Assembly (NCBI GenBank): GCA_002292895.1 | Contig: DBCE01000167.1 | Span: 18,305 to 23,454 of the forward strand | Length of the DNA stretch: 5,150 nt | Direction: 5' to 3' | Origin: Phycisphaerales bacterium UBA966 | GTDB lineage: Bacteria > Planctomycetota > Phycisphaerae > Phycisphaerales > SM1A02 | Part shown: positions 1 to 5,150 of the stretch, piece after piece | Layout of the letters: each line of letters opens with the position of its first letter | Numbering within the stretch: position 1 is the first letter of the stretch | Notes under the pieces: model-generated | The model's database searches: none | What the model was told of the DNA's origin: nothing | Seen by the model: only the letters and a program-made list of their open reading frames with translations | Made by a program: the position numbers and the translations under genes

Positions 1-36
1 GGCGGCTGCTGCGGCGGAAAGGGAAACTGCTCATGA
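1..36 (+). CDS. Possible 3' end of an upstream gene (last 11 codons)
   Basis: Reading from base 1, the frame gives a short Gly/Cys-rich tail (GGCCGGKGNCS) and stops at TGA 34-36, which overlaps the argH ATG at 33 in the classic ATGA arrangement of translationally coupled operon genes. Codon third positions in this frame are mostly C or G/A, as in the neighbouring genes. The upstream product cannot be identified from 11 residues. Another arginine gene would be a natural guess, but that is only inference. A competing frame starting at base 2 stays open to TGA 62-64 and could equally be the tail, with a longer overlap. Confidence is low. Confidence 0.3.
   Translation, partial: GGCCGGKGNCS
17..25 (+). 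promoter_or_regulatory. Ribosome binding site for the argH fusion
   Basis: The purine run GGAAAGGGA lies 7 bases before the ATG at 33. It is a plausible Shine-Dalgarno site and supports that ATG as the start over an in-frame extension to the left edge of the window. The W-x-GRL motif typical of the ArgH N-terminus also begins only a few residues after this ATG. Confidence 0.55.
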
Positions 37-1919
37 CCACCGCCATCTGGGCAGGACGCCTTGAAGGCCAGGCGGACGCCCTGTTCCGCCAGTTCAACGA
101 CAGCCTTCCCTTCGATCAGTTGCTCATTCGTGAGGACATCGAGGGAAGCATCGCGTGGAGCAAGGCGCTCATTCGCGCCGGCGTGCTCACGGTTGCCGAG
201 CAGCGATCCATCGAGCAGGCGCTCGGCGAAATTCTGGTCGCATGGCATGAGGATCCCACCATCCTGACCCAAGCCGAGGATGAGGACATTCATTCGTGGG
301 TGGAACGACAACTGGTCATGCGCGTTGGTGATCTTGGTAAGAAGTTGCACACCGGACGAAGTCGCAACGATCAAGTTGCCACTGATCTGCGCCTGTGGAC
401 TGCGCGGCAACTCAAGTTGCGCCAAGCCGAGGTCAAGGCTGTCATCACTGCACTGGTCGATCTGGCCGAACGCGAGAAGGACACCGCATTCCCTGGCTAC
501 ACGCACCTGCAACACGCGCAGCCAATTCTCTTTGCGCATTGGTGCTTGGCATATGTGGAAATGCTGCGCCGGGATTCCGAACGCCTCGGCGATGCGCTCA
601 AACGCGTGCGTGTTTCGCCACTTGGCTCCGGTGCCTTGGCTGGCACTGCCTATCCCATTGACCGCGCCGTGTTGGCCAAAGATTTGGGCTTCCGCAGCGC
701 AACTGCCAATTCATTGGATGCAGTGAGCGACCGTGATTTCGTGGTGGAATCGCTCTCTGCCTGCACCCTGTGCGCGCTGCACCTTTCGCGTATGGCTGAA
801 GATTTGATCTTCTACTCCACCAGCGAAGCGAAACTGGTGGAACTGCCGGATGCGTTCACCAGCGGTTCCAGCCTGATGCCGCAGAAGAAGAACCCCGATG
901 CGTGCGAACTGATTCGTGGAAAGAGCGGCCGCGCAGTTGGCAATCTTGTCACGCTGCTCGTGACGCTCAAGGGTCTTCCGCTGGCGTACAACAAGGATCT
1001 GCAGGAAGACAAGGAGCCACTCTTTGACAGCATGCGGCACCTCAGCCTCTGCCTGCGCATCCTGCCACCCATGCTCGCTGGCCTGGTGATTGATCGCGAC
1101 CGCGCCCTCTTGGCGGCCGCTGATGGATACACCAACGCCACGGATTTGGCGGACTACTTGGTACGCCTTGGTGTTCCATTCCGAGATGCGCACCATCAAG
1201 TGGGTCGACTGGTGCGTACTGCCATCGCTCAAGATCGTTCGTTGGAAGAACTGTCACTGGAGACCATCCGCGAACAAGCCCCTCAGGCAAATCAGGACGT
1301 CTTCACGCAGCTGACCGTTGGATCAACGCTGGAGAAGCGCTCCGTTGAAGGCGGCACTTCGCTGAGCGCGGTTGAAGGCGCCATCATGCGCGTGCGTCGC
1401 ATGTTGCGCGAACGCGCTATTCCTGACCAAATCGCAGGCGAAGTTGAGTTCCGCCAAGCGCGCGCCGATGATCTTGACGCCATTTCATGGCTGGTTGATC
1501 ACTGGGCTGAGAACGGCGAAAATCTCCCGCGTAGCCGCGAAGACATCATGAAGGCGATTCTTGATTTCGGCGTTGCTGTTCTTGATGGCAAGGTGGTCGG
1601 TTGCGCAGCGCTGTGGATTTACACGCCGCAACTGGCAGAGATTCGCTCGCTCGGTGTTCACCCGGATTCGCAGGGTCGCGGTGTCGGCCAAGGACTGGTC
1701 CGCTACTTCCTGCAACTGGCTGGACAACTGCATATTCCAAAGGTGTTCGTCCTCACGCGCGCACCAGTCTTCTTTGAGAAGGCTGGCTTCCGACAAGTGA
1801 GCGTGAACAGCCTGCCCGAGAAGGTTCTCAAAGATTGCTCCGCATGCCCGAAGCGCGAACAATGCGATGAGATTGCGTTGATCCACGATATTGCCCCCAA
1901 TGGAATTGGATCGCGGTGA
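33..1919 (+). CDS. argH: Argininosuccinate lyase fused to a C-terminal N-acetylglutamate synthase-like GNAT domain
   Basis: This is a cytosolic arginine-pathway fusion of 628 residues. Residues 1 to about 463 form a full-length argininosuccinate lyase, which splits argininosuccinate into arginine and fumarate. Visible landmarks are WAGRL (6-10), DEDIHSWVE (83-91), GKKLHTGRSRNDQ (102-114), GYTHLQHAQP (155-164, catalytic His region), NSLDAVSDRDF (226-236) and the superfamily signature GSSLMPQKKNPD (278-289) with the catalytic serine loop. Residues about 470-618 form a GNAT domain: AEIRSLGVHP (535-544), acetyl-CoA loop QGRGVG (547-552) and FFEKAGF (580-586). It ends in a Cys-rich tail (C602, C605, C611, then DEIAL), as in short-type N-acetylglutamate synthases. 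The family is known in ArgH(A) fusions of marine gammaproteobacteria such as Moritella and Vibrio. The lyase call is very secure. The acetyltransferase substrate (glutamate) is inferred from this similarity and the operon. The stop overlaps the argJ start. Confidence 0.93.
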   Translation: MTTAIWAGRLEGQADALFRQFNDSLPFDQLLIREDIEGSIAWSKALIRAGVLTVAEQRSIEQALGEILVAWHEDPTILTQAEDEDIHSWVERQLVMRVGDLGKKLHTGRSRNDQVATDLRLWTARQLKLRQAEVKAVITALVDLAEREKDTAFPGYTHLQHAQPILFAHWCLAYVEMLRRDSERLGDALKRVRVSPLGSGALAGTAYPIDRAVLAKDLGFRSATANSLDAVSDRDFVVESLSACTLCALHLSRMAEDLIFYSTSEAKLVELPDAFTSGSSLMPQKKNPDACELIRGKSGRAVGNLVTLLVTLKGLPLAYNKDLQEDKEPLFDSMRHLSLCLRILPPMLAGLVIDRDRALLAAADGYTNATDLADYLVRLGVPFRDAHHQVGRLVRTAIAQDRSLEELSLETIREQAPQANQDVFTQLTVGSTLEKRSVEGGTSLSAVEGAIMRVRRMLRERAIPDQIAGEVEFRQARADDLDAISWLVDHWAENGENLPRSREDIMKAILDFGVAVLDGKVVGCAALWIYTPQLAEIRSLGVHPDSQGRGVGQGLVRYFLQLAGQLHIPKVFVLTRAPVFFEKAGFRQVSVNSLPEKVLKDCSACPKREQCDEIALIHDIAPNGIGSR

Positions 1920-3145
1920 TGGCTAGCGGCGCGCCAACGATGGTGAGTGATGCATCGCAGGGTCCAGCGGGCGCAGCACCTCTGCTCCCGCTCGGCTTTA
2001 CTGCCAGCGCAGCCAGCGCTGCGATCAAGAAGCCCGGTCGCATGGATATGGGCATGATCCGCTGCCCGGCGGGTGCAACGCTCGCAGCCATGTACACCAC
2101 CAATCAAGTCTGCGCGGCTCCGGTGCAATTGGACCGGCGCCACCTGCGCGAAAGCCGCGGCCACTGCAGCGCCATTCTCGTCAATTCAGGCTGCGCCAAC
2201 GCAGCAACCGGTGATCGTGGCATGGCGAGCGCTGTTGAAATTGCCGATGCCGTGGCTCGCGCCTGCGACATCGCATCCATCGCCGTGCAACACAACTCCA
2301 CTGGCGTGATCGGCGTACAACTGCCGCTTGACCGGATGATTCCACAGATTGCGCCGATGGCGGCGCGCGCTGTGCATGGCAGCATCGAGGAATTTGCGCG
2401 CGCCATCATGACCACGGACACGTATCCAAAGTGGTCGTCACGCACTGTGACTCACCAAGGACGAATTTGCACTGTGGTGGGATGCGCCAAAGGCGCAGGC
2501 ATGATCCACCCCAACATGGCCACCATGATCAGTGTCATCACCACTGATGCGTCATTGACGCCATCAGAGATTGACGGCCATCTCCGCGCTGCCGTCGAGC
2601 GCAGCTTTCACCGCATTTCAATTGACGGTGACACCAGTACGAACGACTCCGTCTTTGCGCTTGCGTCCGGCGCGGCCGGCGCGTTCCCGCCCGATGCCAT
2701 CAGGGAGGCATTCAAAGAAGTCGCGCGCGACCTCGCACTCCTCATCGTGCGCGACGGCGAAGGCTACGAACGCGGCATCCACGTTCGCGTGACCGGTGCC
2801 CCATCCGATGCAGATGCCCTCAGCGTCGCCAAGTCCATTGCATCCAGCCTTCTGGTTCGATGTGCCGTCACCGGCGGTGACCCCAACTGGGGCCGAATCC
2901 TGGCCGCAGCCGGGCGTGCAGGAGTGACGCTCGACGTCAACGCCTTGACCCTGAATGTGGGAGGGATTGCGCTATTCGGCAGTGGATCCCCATCAGCCAC
3001 TCCACTGGCGGAACGAGAGGCAGCATTCCGCAAGTCCATGGTTGAAGTCCACTTAGACCTTGGTTCTGGAGAGGGCGCTGAGGAATTCATCTCCTGCGGG
3101 CTCACCAAGGCGTACGTCGAGCTCAATGCCGACTACACCACGTAA
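1919..3145 (+). CDS. argJ: Glutamate/ornithine N-acetyltransferase ArgJ
   Basis: ArgJ moves the acetyl group from N-acetylornithine to glutamate, closing the cyclic arginine pathway. Bifunctional members also make N-acetylglutamate from acetyl-CoA. The 408-residue length is normal. The protein cleaves itself between Ala201 and Thr202 in the KGAGMIHPNMATM segment (191-203), and Thr202 becomes the nucleophile of the beta chain. Other family marks are GFTASAASAAIKK (26-38), NSGCANAATG (89-98), oxyanion-hole STGVIG (127-132), MTTDTYPK (164-171), DGDTSTND (237-244), DGEG with Glu281, NWGRI (323-327) and the C-terminal NADYTT (403-408). The start is ATG 1919, sharing one base with the argH stop (TGATG); GTG at 1916 directly before it is equally possible and adds one residue. 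A weak GGA lies at 1908-1910. Two usually conserved spots differ (DGEGYER for DGEGATK, CGLT for CDLT). The family call is firm; mono- or bifunctional activity cannot be decided from sequence. Confidence 0.95.
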   Translation: MASGAPTMVSDASQGPAGAAPLLPLGFTASAASAAIKKPGRMDMGMIRCPAGATLAAMYTTNQVCAAPVQLDRRHLRESRGHCSAILVNSGCANAATGDRGMASAVEIADAVARACDIASIAVQHNSTGVIGVQLPLDRMIPQIAPMAARAVHGSIEEFARAIMTTDTYPKWSSRTVTHQGRICTVVGCAKGAGMIHPNMATMISVITTDASLTPSEIDGHLRAAVERSFHRISIDGDTSTNDSVFALASGAAGAFPPDAIREAFKEVARDLALLIVRDGEGYERGIHVRVTGAPSDADALSVAKSIASSLLVRCAVTGGDPNWGRILAAAGRAGVTLDVNALTLNVGGIALFGSGSPSATPLAEREAAFRKSMVEVHLDLGSGEGAEEFISCGLTKAYVELNADYTT

Positions 3146-3255
3146 GCGGAGTGGGCAATCAACAACGGTTTCGATCGTTCTACTACCCGTGCTCAGTCGC
3201 TGTGGGCAACATCGCTCACCGCGACTTCCATTTACTCAGTTTGAAATCCATCACT
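3146..3255 (+). other. Intergenic gap between argJ and the b562-like gene
   Basis: This 110-bp stretch has no recognisable sigma-70 promoter, no hairpin plus T-run terminator after argJ and no clear Shine-Dalgarno site before the ATG at 3256. GTGGGCAA occurs twice (near 3153 and 3202), which may be chance. An in-frame GTG at 3151 keeps the downstream frame open, but using it would bury the signal peptide. Whether the b562-like gene has its own promoter here or is read through from argJ cannot be decided by eye. Confidence 0.4.
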
Positions 3256-3792
3256 ATGAAGACCTTTCGCACTACCGCACTCATTGGCCTGAGCCTTGCG
3301 CTCACCGCCGCTCTCGCACCGATCGCCATCGCTCAGGACGCGCCTCCGGCAGCACCAGCCGGCAACGGTTCAGGCAAGGGTGGCCAGGCCCCCCGTGAAG
3401 GCGGCGAGCGTGGCGGACGCGGCGGCGGACAGCAAGTCAGCCTCGAGGGTTCCATGAAGGGGATGAATCGTGCTCTCAAGACACTGAAGGGTTCCATCAG
3501 CGATGCTTCAAAGAAGAACGAGTGCCTGAAGATGGTTTCCGAGATGCAACGCAACTGCGCCGCATCCAAGGCCGCAACCGTTCCAGCCGAGTACCTCAAG
3601 AGCGCCGCTGACGACGCCGCCAAGGCCAAGATCGAGGACGAATTCCGCAGCGATCTCCGCAAGAACCTGCGCCTTCTCCTGGATCTGGAAGATGCGATTG
3701 TTGCCGGCAAGACTGATGAAGCTAACGCGCTGATCGTGAAAATTGAGGCATTGCGTGAGCACGCGCATGAAGAGATGGGCGTCAAGGACTAA
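3256..3792 (+). CDS. Exported cytochrome b562-like four-helix protein
   Basis: This gene encodes 178 residues. Residues 1-26 form a clear signal peptide: MKTFRTT, a hydrophobic stretch (8-24), and a likely cleavage after AIA before QD. A disordered Pro/Ala/Gly/Arg linker follows (about 28-60, with GERGGRGGG). The mature domain (61-178) lines up by eye with E. coli cytochrome b562: LEGSMKGMNRALKTL against LEDNMETLNDNLKVI, SKAATVP against QKATPP, and LREHAHEEM against TRNAYHQKY. This places Met67 and His171 at the two axial haem-ligand positions. There is no CxxCH, so haem would be held non-covalently as b-type, if bound at all. Cys90 and Cys101 sit on the predicted second helix. Expected location is the periplasm or an equivalent compartment, with electron transfer or haem binding as an inferred role. 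The ATG at 3256 is chosen because it starts the signal peptide. No strong ribosome binding site is visible. Confidence 0.75.
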   Translation: MKTFRTTALIGLSLALTAALAPIAIAQDAPPAAPAGNGSGKGGQAPREGGERGGRGGGQQVSLEGSMKGMNRALKTLKGSISDASKKNECLKMVSEMQRNCAASKAATVPAEYLKSAADDAAKAKIEDEFRSDLRKNLRLLLDLEDAIVAGKTDEANALIVKIEALREHAHEEMGVKD

Positions 3793-3816
3793 GTCCTGAC
3801 CTTCATCATCAATACG

Positions 3817-3864
3817 TCAATGAACAAGAGGGTCGCCCATCCGGGCGGCCCTCTTTGTCATTGA
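3817..3864. terminator. Long inverted repeat, probable transcription terminator between convergent genes
   Basis: AAGAGGGTCGCCC (3826-3838) pairs with GGGCGGCCCTCTT (3843-3855) around a 4-base loop ATCC, giving 13 pairs with one G-T wobble. Two mismatched positions on each side then lead to a second outer stem, TCAATGA (3817-3823) with TCATTGA (3858-3864). It begins 24 bases after the stop of the b562-like gene and lies between convergent genes, as expected of a shared terminator. The T-run on the plus side is short (CTCTTTG), so rho-independent efficiency is uncertain. On the minus strand it lies well past the pheS stop and is followed by only a short T-containing stretch. Confidence 0.7.
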
Positions 3865-3885
3865 TAGTCATTGCTGGCATACACG

Positions 3886-3923
3886 CGGTGCAGAAACCCA
3901 AACCCGGTGCAGAAACCCAAACG
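3886..3923. repeat. 19-bp direct tandem repeat, two copies plus a stub
   Basis: The unit CGGTGCAGAAACCCAAACC occupies 3886-3904, and a copy differing only in its last base (G) occupies 3905-3923. A third copy begins (CGGT, 3924-3927) and then diverges. The repeat is head to tail and lies between the terminator and the pheS 3' end in a stretch with no supported gene. Replication slippage is the simplest origin. There are too few copies and no spacers, so it is not a CRISPR array. Confidence 0.85.
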
Positions 3924-4000
3924 CGGTACCGCAGCAACCACACGCTGCCAAAGCGTCCGCACACAGTGCCACCACGCCCCACTCGTTGCTGCACTCCGTG

Positions 4001-4999
4001 CTAGAACTGCCGCAAGAATCGCGCATCATTCTCATAGAGCCAGCGAATATCACTGATTCCGTAGCGACGCATCGCGATGCGTTCGATACCAAGGCCGAAC
4101 GCAAAGCCGGTCCATATTTCCGGATCAATATTGACCGCGCGCAGCACGTTCGGATCCACCATTCCGCAGCCGCCCAGTTCAACCCACTTCCATTCGCCCT
4201 TGATGCGCATCTTCATGTCTACCTCGGCACTTGGCTCGGTAAACGGGAAGAAACTCGGCCGCATCCGCACTTCTGCTTCTGCACCAAAGTACGCATGGGC
4301 AAACTGCACCAACGTGGTCTTCAGGTCTGACATGGTTACACCACGATCAAGGTAAAGCCCTTCGATCTGATGGAACATGGAGTAATGCGTGGCATCATGA
4401 GTATCAGGCCGATAGACGCGGCCAGTGGCAACAACTTTGATGGGAAGCGACTGCGTCTCCATTGCACGAATCTGCACGGTGCTGGTCTGCGTGCGCAACA
4501 AGCGCTTCACGCCACCTTGCTCACCCATATAAAAGTTGTCGATTGCATCACGCGCGGGATGACTCTCAGGAATATTGAGTGCGGTGAAGTTGTGCCACTC
4601 ATCCTCAACCTCCGGTCCTTCCGCGAGCGTGAAGCCCATGCGACCAAAGACCTCGGTGATTTCATCAATGGTGCGGCTCAGCACATGGCGACACCCCTCC
4701 GCAAGCGGAACACCTGGCTCCGTAACATCAACGATCGGACCGCGCGGCCCCGCCGATGCATCGACCGCCGTACGTCGTTCCTCATAAGCGGTCTCAAGCG
4801 CAGCCTTCAACTCATTGAGCCGCTTCCCAGCAGCAGGCTTCAACTCCTTCGGTACATCCTTGAGCGCCATCATCATGGACTTCAAGCGACCGTTGCCACC
4901 AATCCAAGCGCTCTTCCACGCATCCAAGGCATCCGGGGTCACTGATGCCGCCAAGGCGGACTGAGCTTCAAGCTGTGCTTGTTCAAGATCGGCGAGCAT
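4001..4999 (-). CDS. pheS: Phenylalanine--tRNA ligase alpha subunit
   Basis: This is the catalytic alpha subunit of the cytosolic alpha2-beta2 enzyme that charges tRNA-Phe, and the length of 332 residues is normal. The N-terminal 80 residues are helical and charged, as in the tRNA-binding coiled coil. The class II core shows motif 1 around residues 103-128, LLRTQTSTVQIR (167-178), motif 2 TGRVYRPDTHDATHYSMFHQ (192-211), FTEPSAEVD (253-261), ELGGCGMVDPNVL (274-286) and motif 3 GFAFGLGIER (298-307). Ala300 matches the E. coli Ala294 that shapes the phenylalanine pocket. The start is ambiguous: ATG at 4999 is chosen, but TTG at 5005 would add two residues and aligns M-x-x-LA-x-L with the E. coli N-terminus. 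The only good purine run (GAGGGG, 5028-5023) is 23 bases before the ATG, and an in-frame stop at 5029-5027 limits extension. pheT does not follow; the next gene is convergent. Confidence 0.95.
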   Translation of the reverse strand: MLADLEQAQLEAQSALAASVTPDALDAWKSAWIGGNGRLKSMMMALKDVPKELKPAAGKRLNELKAALETAYEERRTAVDASAGPRGPIVDVTEPGVPLAEGCRHVLSRTIDEITEVFGRMGFTLAEGPEVEDEWHNFTALNIPESHPARDAIDNFYMGEQGGVKRLLRTQTSTVQIRAMETQSLPIKVVATGRVYRPDTHDATHYSMFHQIEGLYLDRGVTMSDLKTTLVQFAHAYFGAEAEVRMRPSFFPFTEPSAEVDMKMRIKGEWKWVELGGCGMVDPNVLRAVNIDPEIWTGFAFGLGIERIAMRRYGISDIRWLYENDARFLRQF

Positions 5000-5038
5000 C
5001 CCCAAAGGATACGGAATCCAATCCCCTCAATAGGTGCC

Positions 5039-5108
5039 GTTCACCCCTGTCCCCAGTTTCGGGGCTCCACTGCGCTACCAACAGCGTGAACACCACGTTC
5101 TGCGGAAC
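5039..5108 (-). other. Candidate structured leader upstream of pheS
   Basis: Several short inverted repeats nest together just before pheS. An outer stem GTTCA (5039-5043) with TGAAC (5087-5091) encloses two hairpins: CCCC/GGGG (5051-5054 with 5061-5064, loop 6) and CGCT/AGCG (5073-5076 with 5083-5086, loop 6). A separate hairpin GTTC/GAAC (5097-5100 with 5105-5108) has a 4-base loop. Together they would give a three-way junction in the minus-strand transcript. The stems are only 4-5 pairs, so chance is a real alternative in GC-rich DNA. It does not match tRNA, SRP RNA or any leader I recognise. The remaining bases to 5150 show no supported gene on either strand. Confidence 0.2.
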
Positions 5109-5150
5109 ACCCCCACCTGGCCGCAAGCGCCGAAGAGGACAGGGCCGCGC

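Noticed and set aside
711..1290. Long open frames on the minus strand inside the argH coding region
   Set aside because: They are antisense to a secure lyase gene, show no recognisable motif, and are expected from GC-rich codon bias.
1703..2164. Minus-strand open frame across the argH-argJ junction
   Set aside because: It overlaps two well-supported genes and its translation is Arg/Ala/His-rich without family motifs.
3151..3255. Upstream GTG extension of the b562-like gene
   Set aside because: It would place 35 residues before an otherwise typical signal peptide, and there is no ribosome binding site evidence for it.
3333..3785. Minus-strand open frame opposite the b562-like gene
   Set aside because: Ser/Arg/Pro-rich shadow of a gene with a clear signal peptide and domain match.
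3886..3927. CRISPR array
   Set aside because: The repeats are directly adjacent with no spacers and only two full copies.
3868..4330. Open frames on both strands around the tandem repeat and the pheS 3' end
   Set aside because: They run partly through the tandem repeat and overlap the secure pheS C-terminus; no motif or start signal supports them.
4370..4945. 191-codon plus-strand open frame opposite pheS
   Set aside because: Antisense to a gene with all class II motifs; its translation resembles no known family.
5086..5150. Plus-strand GTG frame running off the right edge
   Set aside because: It has only about 21 codons, no ribosome binding site and an Arg/Pro-rich translation, so it cannot be supported as a gene start.

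Overview
The window carries the end of an arginine-biosynthesis operon, a small exported protein, and a convergent gene for a tRNA synthetase subunit. Moderately high GC, short or overlapping intergenic distances and bacterial gene families show that it is bacterial chromosome. The combination of an argininosuccinate lyase fused to an N-acetyltransferase, an exported cytochrome b562-like protein with a Gly-rich linker, and a pheS with no pheT beside it fits a planctomycete-type organism (perhaps Phycisphaerae). That placement is an inference from gene content and was not tested against any database. No mobile element, CRISPR array, rRNA or tRNA gene was recognised.

Layout. Positions 1-36 hold what is probably the last codons of an upstream gene, overlapping the next start as ATGA. 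Positions 33-1919 encode a 628-residue fusion: complete argininosuccinate lyase (ArgH, last arginine step) followed by a GNAT domain that resembles short-type N-acetylglutamate synthase (first arginine step). Its stop overlaps the start of argJ (1919-3145) in a TGATG junction. argJ encodes the self-cleaving glutamate/ornithine N-acetyltransferase. A 110-bp gap follows, then 3256-3792 encodes an exported protein of 178 residues with a cytochrome b562-like four-helix domain that keeps both the Met and His positions that bind haem in the family.

A long inverted repeat at 3817-3864, with a GC-rich core, lies in the convergent intergenic region and is probably a (possibly bidirectional) terminator. 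A 19-bp direct tandem repeat (two full copies) follows at 3886-3923. pheS (phenylalanyl-tRNA synthetase alpha subunit) occupies 4001-4999 on the minus strand. The final 150 bases upstream of pheS show no convincing gene but contain several nested short inverted repeats that could form a structured 5' leader.

How the genes work together. The fusion and ArgJ both supply N-acetylglutamate: ArgJ recycles acetyl groups from N-acetylornithine to glutamate, and the GNAT domain could make new N-acetylglutamate from acetyl-CoA. The ArgH half releases arginine and fumarate from argininosuccinate. The exported b562-like protein and pheS have no evident functional link to arginine synthesis.

The items most worth following up are the ArgH-acetyltransferase fusion coupled to argJ, and the b562-like exported protein. 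No wholly new system is evident.
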